Both the position numbers and the translations under genes were made by a program. Source: CAYSHJ01 sp964589725 (GTDB lineage: Bacteria; Planctomycetota; Planctomycetia; Planctomycetales; Planctomycetaceae). From it: a DNA stretch of 9,616 bases. The notes under the pieces are model-generated. The model did not search any database and was not told the origin of the DNA. It saw only the letters and a list, made by a program, of their open reading frames with translations. The number at the start of each line of letters is the position of its first letter. The stretch's first letter is position 1. The stretch spans positions 1 to 9,616 of the forward strand of contig CAZPUJ010000292.1 in NCBI GenBank assembly GCA_964589725.1, in the 5' to 3' direction. Shown piece by piece: positions 1 to 6,542 of this stretch.

Positions 1-194
1 AGACGCGGGATGGTCACTCGCTCGCGAATCTGCTGAAGCAACCTCGGCGAGACCGTGGGCAATTCGGTTGGCAAATTGACGGCACCACGACGAACGGCAG
101 CGGCGTGCAACTGCCGCACAAGCCGCTCAGGCGGCGCGAGATCGGCGAGAGCTTGAGTAAGCTCGGTCGACGTGTGGTCTTTGAGCAGAATCAT
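1..194 (-). CDS. Possible RlmN/Cfr-type radical SAM rRNA methyltransferase, N-terminal part (partial)
   Basis: The minus-strand frame starts at an ATG (194-192) and runs off the left edge, giving 64 residues that begin MILLKDHTSTELTQALADL. The pattern of a short 'L..LT..EL' helix, then 'R..RQLH...VRRG', then 'LP..VSPRLLQQIRERV' resembles the N-terminal helical domain of RlmN-family 23S rRNA (adenine-C2) methyltransferases. The radical SAM CxxxCxxC motif would lie beyond the window edge, so the call rests on overall pattern only. No other ATG, GTG or TTG start was seen in the upstream codons checked, and there is no clear Shine-Dalgarno site. It is divergent from the glycerophosphodiesterase gene, with about 550 non-coding bases between them. 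It could instead be another helical N-terminal domain. The coding claim is moderately secure, the family claim weaker. Confidence 0.4.
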   Translation of the reverse strand, partial: MILLKDHTSTELTQALADLAPPERLVRQLHAAAVRRGAVNLPTELPTVSPRLLQQIRERVTIPR

Positions 195-690
195 GACGCG
201 ATCGTAGTAAGCGGTGGAGTGAGGTTCACATTCCGCAGTGTGGGAAGCGAACAGCGAAGCCACAACCCAACCGCAACCCAACCACGAGGGACCACCCGAC
301 CAACAAGACACGACACCTATGTCGAACGCTCATCGACCTGCACTATGATCGGCTCGAACTCCGAACTTGAAAGACTTTTCCAGATGCTCAACCTCGCCGC
401 CTAACCGCGCATCCACGACACGTCGACCTGCAAGTGCCTCGCTCACTCCACGAAGCGGAAGAAAGAACCAAGCACAGAACCTGTCCAACACTGAATTCGT
501 GGAGTTCTTCGGGCAACGCTGTGAATTCCGTATTCCTTTGCGATCTCTGCGGCCTTCTGTTCAAACGAAATGAACCCCATGTCTCAAGATCATTTTTGAA
601 CAGAAGGCCGCGAAGAACGCAAAGGGGACACTGTAAACTCGCCGTGTTTTGAGTGAACCTGGGAAGTCAATCAATACCAACTAAAATACG
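195..690. other. Intergenic region between divergent genes
   Basis: About 500 bases with no convincing gene on either strand. The short open frames here lack recognisable domains and overlap the inverted repeat at 535-625. The stretch should hold the promoters of the divergent minus-strand gene and the phosphodiesterase gene. A TAAAAT at 682-687 could be a -10 element, but no good -35 lies at the right distance, so no promoter is called. Confidence 0.5.
535..625. repeat. Inverted repeat, 31-bp arms, 29-base loop
   Basis: The left arm is 535-565 and the right arm 595-625. Each is 31 bp and they pair with three mismatches. The right arm contains TTTGAACAGAAGGCCGC and the left arm its complement. 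The arms would form a long hairpin in RNA or a cruciform in DNA. The arm sequence is typical of dispersed intergenic repeats of planctomycete-like genomes (recollection, not checked). It lacks a T-tract, so it is not a canonical intrinsic terminator. No flanking direct repeat was seen. Confidence 0.8.
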
Positions 691-750
691 GTGTTGTTCT
701 TGAACAGGTTCATACTGAGTGGAGAATCGTTGACGAAATCGAACCGCCCC

Positions 751-1518
751 ATGAACCCGCGCCCTGAAATCATCGCTCATCGAGGAGCCTCGGCGGACGC
801 TCCGGAAAACACGCTCGCGGCGATTCAGCTTGCGTGGCAACAGCACGCGGACGCGGCCGAGGTCGACGTGATGCTCACGGTCGACGGCCAGATCGTGGTG
901 ATTCACGACGAAACGCCGCTCCGTACCGGCGGTGTCGATTGGCCAGTGAGTCAGCGTACACTCGCAGAGTTGAAGACGCTCGATGTCGGCTCATGGAAGT
1001 CACCTCGTTTCGCGAGCGAACGCATCCCGACACTCGCTGAGATGCTCGACATTGTCCCTCCGGGCAAGCGGTTGTTCATTGAAGTGAAGTGCAGTGTTGC
1101 GGTTCTTCCTGAGCTGAAGCGAGTCTTGTCGGCCGCTCGTGCGTCGCACGAGCAGACCGTACTCATCGGTCTCGACTTCGACACCATCGCGGCGGTGAAA
1201 CGCCAACTCCCCTACCCTGCCGCCTTGTGGGTAACGGAACAATTTGCGCGAACGAACTCTGATGAAGTATGTCTCGACCCGCCAACGGCTGCACTCATCG
1301 CGCGAGCACGCATTGCGAAGCTCGATGGCCTGGACATCAACGATTTGGTTGAGCGGCCGAGCGGCGACATCGCGAAGATCCGAAAAGCCGGCCTGACAAC
1401 GTGCGTCTGGACGGTGAATTCGGTCGAGCGAGCGAACTGGCTGCGTGACGAACGGATCGAGTCGATCACGACCGATGTGCCGGCCAAGTTGTGGACGGTG
1501 TTATCCAATCCAAATTGA
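751..1518 (+). CDS. Glycerophosphodiester phosphodiesterase (GDPD family, UgpQ-like)
   Basis: This 255-residue protein hydrolyses glycerophosphodiesters to glycerol-3-phosphate and an alcohol, by family. It shows the GDPD TIM-barrel signature. An HRG motif is at residues 10-12, followed by APENTLAA, then E37-V-D39 and T-x-DG, then H52-D-E. IPTLAEML is near 92-99, E111-V-K113 follows, and a C-terminal CVWTVNS and ITTDVP segment closes it. These supply the two catalytic histidines (H10, H52) and the metal-binding acids (E37, D39, E111). No signal peptide is evident, so it is probably cytoplasmic. The length matches the short UgpQ-type enzymes. The ATG at 751 is chosen because it lies just before the first barrel strand. 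A GTG at 691 in the same frame would add 20 poorly conserved residues. A small coiled-coil gene follows after 14 bases, which suggests cotranscription. Confidence 0.93.
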   Translation: MNPRPEIIAHRGASADAPENTLAAIQLAWQQHADAAEVDVMLTVDGQIVVIHDETPLRTGGVDWPVSQRTLAELKTLDVGSWKSPRFASERIPTLAEMLDIVPPGKRLFIEVKCSVAVLPELKRVLSAARASHEQTVLIGLDFDTIAAVKRQLPYPAALWVTEQFARTNSDEVCLDPPTAALIARARIAKLDGLDINDLVERPSGDIAKIRKAGLTTCVWTVNSVERANWLRDERIESITTDVPAKLWTVLSNPN

Positions 1519-1532
1519 GCGAGGAGCCTGTG

Positions 1533-1733
1533 ATGGGAATGGGTGGTTTCGTGTGGGATTTGATCCAGCAGTGCCAATTGTCGAACGCTCATGATCGGCA
1601 ACTCACACTGGATCAACGTGTCGAGCATCTCGAAGTCGAATTGCAACGCACGCGGCAAATCTTGGAGCAAGCCTTGCGGCGGATCGAGTCTCGTCTGGGT
1701 GAGGACATCAACGACGACGGCCGGGTCGGCTGA
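1533..1733 (+). CDS. Small coiled-coil protein with EF-hand-like C-terminal loop (unknown function)
   Basis: A 66-residue protein of unknown function. A purine-rich Shine-Dalgarno GAGGAG (1521-1526) sits 6 bases before the ATG, which decides this start over a GTG at 1491 inside the upstream gene. The N-terminus MGMGGFVWDLIQQCQL is mildly hydrophobic. Residues about 26-54 form a helix with coiled-coil character (LDQRVEHLEVELQRTRQILE). The last residues, EDINDDGRVG, match the first eight positions of an EF-hand or dockerin calcium loop (D-x-N-x-D-G-x-V), but the chain ends before the acidic residue at position 12. It lies 14 bases downstream of the phosphodiesterase, so the two are probably cotranscribed. 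A functional link between them is not shown. Confidence 0.72.
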   Translation: MGMGGFVWDLIQQCQLSNAHDRQLTLDQRVEHLEVELQRTRQILEQALRRIESRLGEDINDDGRVG

Positions 1734-1756
1734 TGGCTGGCTGGGAGACTTCAGAG

Positions 1757-1899
1757 CACGGCTGGCTAATTTCTAAGTCCTTCGATTCCGAGGTATTCCG
1801 AATCTGAGTCGCGGAGCGACTCGGCTACGTAGCCGAGTCGCTCCGCGACTCGGATTGAGGCCGACCAAACTTCGCCATCGGGAAAATTAGCCAGCCGTG
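1757..1899. mobile_element. MITE-like element with terminal inverted repeats and candidate target duplication
   Basis: A 143-bp non-coding element. Its termini are inverted repeats: CACGGCTGGCTAATTTC at 1757-1773 pairs with the complement of 1882-1899, with one single-base indel. The 10 bases just outside each end form a direct repeat with one mismatch, GACTTCAGAG (1747-1756) and GACTTCCGAG (1900-1909), as expected of a target-site duplication. The centre carries the separate 56-bp palindrome at 1801-1856. The segments between the termini and the palindrome do not pair with each other. There is no open frame for a transposase, so any movement would need an enzyme encoded elsewhere. It separates the small coiled-coil gene from the TPR gene. 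Confidence 0.62.
1801..1856. repeat. 56-bp near-perfect palindrome
   Basis: The arms 1801-1828 and 1829-1856 are complementary at 27 of 28 positions, with no spacer, centred on GGCTACGTAGCC. Each arm also contains an internal inverted repeat (GAGTCGC...GCGACTC), so the sequence can fold as one long hairpin or as two smaller ones. This architecture is typical of REP-like units. There is no T-tract after it. Confidence 0.88.
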
Positions 1900-1988
1900 G
1901 ACTTCCGAGGCGGTGTCCTTCCACCAAGGCCGCGCGCTCTCGATAATCCCGCCGTGTAAACCAGATCGACTTTCGAGAGGATTGAGTG

Positions 1989-4900
1989 ATGCGCTTTTAC
2001 GAACTGTTGACGTTGAAGTGGTCGGCCAACGGTTGCCTGATTGTCGTTGTTGTGGCCGGCTGGCTGTTCATCACGCCGGGCGAGCGAGCCGCGCGACACA
2101 CTCCTGGAACGCTCGCCTGGCTGACGTCGGCGAGTGTCGCATACGCGGATCAGGCGTCCGACGATTACGCGGCGGCGGTCGGCTTCTATAAAGGTAGCCG
2201 TTGGTCGCTGGCGGTGGATGCGTTCAAGAAATTCTTGACGGCGAATCCGAAACATGATCGCGCGCCGTTTGCCCGGCTGTATCTGGGACTGTCGCTGGCA
2301 AACCTCGACAAGTACGACGAGGCTCGGACGGTATTGAGAGCGTTCGTCAAGGAGTTTCCCAACAACCAGCACGTACCGCAGGCGATGTATCGAGTGGCCG
2401 AGGCGAGCTATTTTCTGGACGACCTCAAATCTGCCGAGCCGGAGTTTCTAGCTTTCTTGACGAAATCACCCGATGATCCCTTGCGGGAGTTCGCTCTGCC
2501 GTACCTTGGCGACACTCAGTTGCGGCTGGGAAAGGCGGATGTTGCGACTCAGAACTTTCAGAAGGCCTTGAAGGATCATCCGCAGAGCAAGATGGCGGAG
2601 GACGCTCGCTTCGGATTGGCGAAGTCGTTCGAGGCTCAACAAAAGTTTCCGGAGGCGATGGACCTGTACCGGCAACTGGCGGCGAATAAAGCCGGCGTGC
2701 GAGCGGCGCAGTCGCAGTGGCAACTGGCGGCGCGGCTGTTCGAGAACAAAGATTTCGCGAACGCGGCCAAAGCGTACACGGACTTGGACAAGAATTTCCC
2801 GGAGAGCCGTTACGTTCCAGCAGCTCGCCTGAACGCCGGGTACGCGCACTTTGAACTCAAAGATTTCAAAGCGGCCGCCGTGCAGTTCGAACTCGCGGCG
2901 AAGGACGCCGAGCAAGCGGCGACGGCGAGCTACTGGCGCGGCCTTTCGCAAAAGCAACAAGGAGACTTGGCTGGTGCTGCCGCAACGATGAAGACCGCGT
3001 TTGAGACACATCAGACACAACCCATCGCCGAGCAGATGTTATTTCAGTTAGCCGACTGCGAATTGCGGCAGAATCAGTTCGAACAGGCCGAGCAGCATTT
3101 TGTCGACGTGGCGAAACGCTGGCCTCAAGGACAGTGGGCCGACGATGCGCTGTACTTCTCGGGCGAGGCGGCGTTGCAGCGAGCGAACCGCGCGGCGAGT
3201 CCCGAAGCTCGGCTGGCGGCGTTGCAGTCGGCCGAGGCGACTACAAAACAGTTCCTGGCGACGCAACCGAATAGTGGGCTGAAACTGTTTGTCGAACTGC
3301 TGCGAGGCCGCGTGTTGTTGGCTCGCGGCGGCGATGCCGATGCGGCGGCGGCGGCGACACTATTCCAAAACGTGCTCGCTGCGGCCCAGCGTCCGCAAAC
3401 GCAGATGCAGGCAAGATATCACCTCGCCCGCGCGCAGCAGCGACTGAAGCAGCATGCGGCGGCGGTCCAGTCGCTCGCACCGGTTGTTGAGCAAGTTCGC
3501 AAAGACGGCGCGACGTCCGAGTTCGTCGATGCGCTCGTGTTGCAAGCGACCAGCATGCTGGCCGAGAAGAAATATGCCGAGTCGACAGCGGCCGCGGCGG
3601 AGTACATCAAGCTGGCACCGAAAGGCGAACAACTCGACCAGGCGACGGCGACAAAAGTTCTCGCGGATGGGAATCTTGGTCAGTTCGCGTTGGCCAAGGA
3701 ATGGTTTGCGAGATTGCGACAGGCGTCGCCAAACTCGCCACTGATTGTGCCAACGTCGCATCAACTCGCGGAAGCCGCGTACTCGCAAAAGCAGTACGAC
3801 GCCGCGCTGGAATGGTTCACGACGGTCGTCAACGCCGTTCCGCAGTCGCCGCACTTTGTCGTGGCCTTGTCCGGTCAATCATGGTGCCAGTTCGAAAAGA
3901 AACAGTACAAGCCCGCCGCGGCCGGATACGCTCGACTTGTCAAAGACTTTCCGCAACACGAACTGGCGGCCGAGTCGGCGTTCAAGCTGGGCGAGTCGTT
4001 GCAGTTCGACGGCCAGCTTCCCGAGGCGGCCAAAGCGTTCGCTGACGCTTTCGATGGATTTTCACCCGGCCGGTACGGTTATTTGTCTGGCTTGCAGGCG
4101 GCTCGAGTTCTGGGCCAGTTGAAGAAAGTCGAAGAGGCCGATGCGGCGTATGCGAAGTTGTTGCAAAAATTCCCGAAGCCGGAAAGCCTTGACAAGCTGT
4201 TCGATGAGTGGGCCTTGTTGAATTACGAGTCGGAGCGCTTCGGCCGCGCGGACGAAATCTTCAAACGACTGATTGCCGAGACTCCCAACAGCGAACTGGC
4301 CGACAACGCTCGCTTCAGCTTGGCGGAAAGTGAACTATTCGGGGGCAAATTGGACGGAGCTAAGACCGCGTTTCGGCAGTTGGAGCAAGACCCGAAATCG
4401 GACGCCGACGTCCAGCAAGATTCGTTGTTCCGACTCATGGCGATCGCGGAAGAACAGCAGCAATGGGAGGAACTCGGCAAGACGTCGGAAGCGATTCGCA
4501 CTCGCTTCGCCGAGGGACGCTACAAGTCCGACGCGGCGTTTTATCTGGCGCTGTCGCAGTTGCAGCGCGGGCAAGTCGAGCCGGCCCTGGAATTACTCAA
4601 GCCGCTGGCGGCAGCGAAGGCCGACCGACAAGTTGCGGCAAAAGATTGGTTCCCGCGTGTTTTCGTGCTGGTGGCCGAGACTTATCAACAACAGAAGAAG
4701 TACAACGAGGTCGTCGCGACCGTCACGGAGTTTCGTGCCTGGGACGCGAAGAACAAGTTCTTGTATCAGGCCGATGAGGTGCTCGGTCGAGTCTACAAAC
4801 AGCAGACGAAGTTCGACGAAGCGCGGACGGTATTTAAGCTGGTCATCGACAGTCCTCACGGCGCAAAGACCGAGACCGCGGCGAAGGCTCAGTTCATGAT

Positions 4901-5150
4901 CGCCGAGACGTACTTCATTCAGAAGGATTACAAATTGGCGCTGGAGAATTACTTGAAGGTTCACATTCTTTACAAGTTCCCCGACTGGCAGGCCCCCGCG
5001 CTGTTTCAAGCCGCCGCGTGCGACGAGCAGTTGGGGGACTGGTCACAGGCGGTCAAAGACTATGAGACGCTGGTCAAAGATTTTTCCAAGAGCGAGTTTG
5101 CCGAGAAGGCGAAACCGCGATTGGAAGCGGCAAGGAAGAATGTGAAGTAG
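1989..5150 (+). CDS. Large exported tetratricopeptide-repeat protein
   Basis: A 1053-residue protein built almost wholly of TPR-type helical hairpins from about residue 57 to the end. Recurring units include YDEARTVLRAFVKEFPNN, FPEAMDLYRQL, FANAAKAYTDLDKNFPES and YKPAAAGYARLVKDFPQH, many ending in the [DE]FP or PxS turn seen in BamD/YbgF-like TPRs. Residues 16-28 (CLIVVVVAGWLFI) are strongly hydrophobic. A second hydrophobic stretch ends in SVAYA at 49-53, a plausible signal-peptidase site before DQ. The protein is therefore probably periplasmic or membrane-anchored. No enzymatic domain is visible, so a scaffolding or protein-binding role is inferred. GAGAGG (1975-1980) lies 8 bases before the ATG at 1989. 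A GTG immediately upstream (1986) would add one residue. The MITE-like element lies upstream and hairpins lie downstream. Confidence 0.9.
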   Translation: MRFYELLTLKWSANGCLIVVVVAGWLFITPGERAARHTPGTLAWLTSASVAYADQASDDYAAAVGFYKGSRWSLAVDAFKKFLTANPKHDRAPFARLYLGLSLANLDKYDEARTVLRAFVKEFPNNQHVPQAMYRVAEASYFLDDLKSAEPEFLAFLTKSPDDPLREFALPYLGDTQLRLGKADVATQNFQKALKDHPQSKMAEDARFGLAKSFEAQQKFPEAMDLYRQLAANKAGVRAAQSQWQLAARLFENKDFANAAKAYTDLDKNFPESRYVPAARLNAGYAHFELKDFKAAAVQFELAAKDAEQAATASYWRGLSQKQQGDLAGAAATMKTAFETHQTQPIAEQMLFQLADCELRQNQFEQAEQHFVDVAKRWPQGQWADDALYFSGEAALQRANRAASPEARLAALQSAEATTKQFLATQPNSGLKLFVELLRGRVLLARGGDADAAAAATLFQNVLAAAQRPQTQMQARYHLARAQQRLKQHAAAVQSLAPVVEQVRKDGATSEFVDALVLQATSMLAEKKYAESTAAAAEYIKLAPKGEQLDQATATKVLADGNLGQFALAKEWFARLRQASPNSPLIVPTSHQLAEAAYSQKQYDAALEWFTTVVNAVPQSPHFVVALSGQSWCQFEKKQYKPAAAGYARLVKDFPQHELAAESAFKLGESLQFDGQLPEAAKAFADAFDGFSPGRYGYLSGLQAARVLGQLKKVEEADAAYAKLLQKFPKPESLDKLFDEWALLNYESERFGRADEIFKRLIAETPNSELADNARFSLAESELFGGKLDGAKTAFRQLEQDPKSDADVQQDSLFRLMAIAEEQQQWEELGKTSEAIRTRFAEGRYKSDAAFYLALSQLQRGQVEPALELLKPLAAAKADRQVAAKDWFPRVFVLVAETYQQQKKYNEVVATVTEFRAWDAKNKFLYQADEVLGRVYKQQTKFDEARTVFKLVIDSPHGAKTETAAKAQFMIAETYFIQKDYKLALENYLKVHILYKFPDWQAPALFQAAACDEQLGDWSQAVKDYETLVKDFSKSEFAEKAKPRLEAARKNVK

Positions 5151-5155
5151 GAGCC

Positions 5156-5184
5156 AGGGGTCAGGGGGTCACGGGTCAGGGGTG
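5156..5184 (+). repeat. G-rich tandem repeat, four 7-8-bp units
   Basis: Four degenerate copies of AGGGGTC occur in tandem: 5156-5162, 5163-5170 (one extra G), 5171-5177 (ACGGGTC) and 5178-5184 (AGGGGTG). They start 6 bases after the TPR stop codon. The four G-runs could in principle form a G-quadruplex. No function is evident. Confidence 0.7.
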
Positions 5185-5222
5185 GCAATACCTGTGGGTC
5201 TTGTGTCAGTCTTGACCTTAAC

Positions 5223-5271
5223 GCGGGCTTCGCCCGCAACCTTGCTCCCTCTCCCCCGCGGCGGGGGAGAG
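5223..5271 (+). terminator. Two GC-rich hairpins downstream of the TPR gene
   Basis: The first hairpin is GCGGGC (5223-5228), loop TTC, GCCCGC (5232-5237). The second is CTCTCCCCC (5249-5257), loop GCGGC, GGGGGAGAG (5263-5271). Both stems are perfect. Neither is followed by a T-tract, so they may slow or protect the 3' end of the TPR transcript, or be dispersed repeats, rather than act as classical intrinsic terminators. Confidence 0.45.
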
Positions 5272-5297
5272 AGGACCAATTGCGCGCACGGCGCGCA

Positions 5298-5428
5298 TAT
5301 ACCTCGCACGGTCGAGTCTGACACTAACCCGAAGCGTTAGCGAGGGCCTGTTACCTCTGCCCTCGCTTACGCTTCGGGTTAGTGTGAAGCGTCCTCCAAA
5401 TGTGTCAGTCGTGGCCGTGCGAGGTATA
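5298..5428. repeat. Nested inverted-repeat element (131 bp)
   Basis: The inner arms 5321-5347 and 5359-5385 are 27 bp each with one mismatch, around an 11-base loop. They contain ACACTAACCCGAAGCG and its complement. The outer arms 5298-5324 and 5402-5428 are 27 bp with four mismatches. Their outermost 14 bp (TATACCTCGCACGG and its complement) are perfect. The outer and inner left arms share four bases (5321-5324), so the two pairings compete at that point. It resembles a non-autonomous mobile element or REP doublet. No convincing flanking duplication was found. The sequence between it and the FHA gene (5429-5659) shows nothing recognisable apart from the site before the FHA start. Confidence 0.82.
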
Positions 5429-5659
5429 ATTGACCACCGAAGACTCTAAACCCGGCTTGTCTCGCGGCCGCCGGCAAAGCCTGACGCCCTTAGCGAACTT
5501 GAGAACCCGGTTGGGTTCACCTCACCCCGACGACGCGAGCAACTGGTACGATTCTCGCCCGGTGGCCGCAACTGTGTGTCGCGTCTGCGGCGACCTTGGG
5601 TTATGCTCACACCGGAGTCGTGAAGGCGAGGGATCGCGGTCTATTTGGAGTCGCGTCGC

Positions 5660-6232
5660 ATGCCCGCCTTGCTGGTGCCAATCAAACAAGGGAAACCGAT
5701 CGCGCTGGATAAGCCGATCGTGTTGGTCGGGCGGCACCCCGACTGTGATGCGATTATTTTGAACAGTCGCAAGATTTCGCGCAAGCACTGCGCGATCGCG
5801 CTGGTCAACAACCATTTCGTCGTTCGCGACCTCGGCAGCATGAACGGACTGTGGGTCAACGGCGAACGGGTCGAGCAGCAGTCCTCCCTGGACTTCGGCG
5901 ACGAGTTGGTGATCGGTGACGTGGCTTTCACGCTGCAAGCCGATAAGGCCGCCGGAGGCAAATCCAAACCGGCGGCCGAGGCCAAGGTCGCGAAAGCTCC
6001 GGAAGTGCTCAACACGCCGCCGGCACCCGCCAAAGCATCTCGCCAGCCCGCTCTGGTTTCGCCGCCGCGCGCCGACCTCAGCATGGAGTTTCCAATCCCG
6101 CTGGACGATGACGACGAGGACGATGGATTCGCCGTGCCGCCGCCGCTCGCTGACGAACCGCTGGACGACAAACCGGTGGCCCTCGGTGACACCGGCGAGA
6201 GTGATGATTTCATCCCGCTCAAGGATCATTGA
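5660..6232 (+). CDS. FHA-domain protein with acidic, low-complexity C-terminus
   Basis: A 190-residue protein with one forkhead-associated domain at about residues 5-93. The phosphothreonine-binding signature is complete: G24-R25-H26, S40-R41-K42-H43, G59-S-M-N-G63 and N67-G68. FHA domains bind phosphothreonine peptides, so the protein is inferred to be a signalling adaptor for Ser/Thr kinases. Its partner is not visible in this window. Residues from about 94 onward are low complexity: first rich in Ala, Pro and Lys, then acidic with a run of Asp and Glu (LDDDDEDDG) before FIPLKDH at the end, probably disordered. No signal peptide or membrane segment is seen. GGAG (5647-5650) lies 9 bases before the ATG, which favours this start over a TTG at 5645. 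Confidence 0.9.
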   Translation: MPALLVPIKQGKPIALDKPIVLVGRHPDCDAIILNSRKISRKHCAIALVNNHFVVRDLGSMNGLWVNGERVEQQSSLDFGDELVIGDVAFTLQADKAAGGKSKPAAEAKVAKAPEVLNTPPAPAKASRQPALVSPPRADLSMEFPIPLDDDDEDDGFAVPPPLADEPLDDKPVALGDTGESDDFIPLKDH

Positions 6233-6239
6233 GGGTTCC

Positions 6240-6401
6240 GCGTCAGGCGTCGTGAATCGGCTTGTCCGACCGGAACCGGTTGACGAACCCACTGTTGGTT
6301 CCCGATCCGCGTTTGAGTCTTTCATAAAGCTGATCAACGAGCATCCCATCCGCTCCGGCGGACGCCACGACACGCGAGACGAGTTGCATGAACGCCGTTG
6401 A
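6240..6401 (+). pseudogene. Possible antitoxin (vapB-like) remnant upstream of the vapC fragment
   Basis: A plus-strand frame with no convincing start of its own ends at a TGA (6399-6401) that overlaps the start of the VapC-like fragment by 14 bases. It reads ...FESFIKLINEHP... and ends RDELHERR. A basic tail of the form '[TW]R[DE]EL[YH]xxR' overlapping the toxin start is a common layout of VapB-type antitoxins. The rest of the frame has no motif I recognise, and it stays open back into the FHA gene, so chance is a real alternative. Confidence 0.28.
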
Positions 6402-6495
6402 CACCAACATCTTTCTTTGCTCCGTTGACCACGACGAACCGGACAAGCAGGCCAAGGCGATCGCGCTACTCGACCGATTGACGCAGCCGCGCGCA
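6388..6495 (+). pseudogene. VapC-like PIN-domain toxin, N-terminal fragment
   Basis: The ATG at 6388 opens with MNAVDTNIFLCSVDHDEPDK, the standard first strand of a PIN-domain ribonuclease, with D5 as its first metal-binding acid. It continues with KQAKAIALLDRL to about residue 33. After about position 6495 the similarity stops. The frame carries on without any PIN feature and runs into the end of the oppositely oriented nuclease gene. PIN toxins are normally about 130 residues with further conserved acids, all absent here, so this cannot be an active RNase. It probably marks a deletion or insertion junction next to the nuclease gene. Confidence 0.7.
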
Positions 6496-6542
6496 GTCAG
6501 ACAAGACGCTTGCAACTTTCTCAGCGGCCCATCCTTCAACCT

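Noticed and set aside
105..404. 99-residue plus-strand frame over the divergent gene and intergenic region
   Set aside because: It overlaps the more plausible minus-strand methyltransferase start, and its low-complexity Thr/Arg-rich tail resembles no protein.
682..687. TAAAAT as a -10 promoter element for the phosphodiesterase gene
   Set aside because: No acceptable -35 hexamer at 16-18 bases. The nearest TTGAGT (649-654) is 27 bases away.
1801..1856. Intrinsic terminator
   Set aside because: The stem is strong but has no T-tract on either side, and it is nested in a MITE-like element.
2466..5009. Several frames of 60-208 residues opposite or out of frame with the TPR gene
   Set aside because: All are composition shadows of the repeat-rich coding sequence, with no independent motifs or start signals.
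5641..6373. Long minus-strand frames opposite the FHA gene
   Set aside because: Antisense shadows. The plus-strand FHA motifs are complete and decisive.
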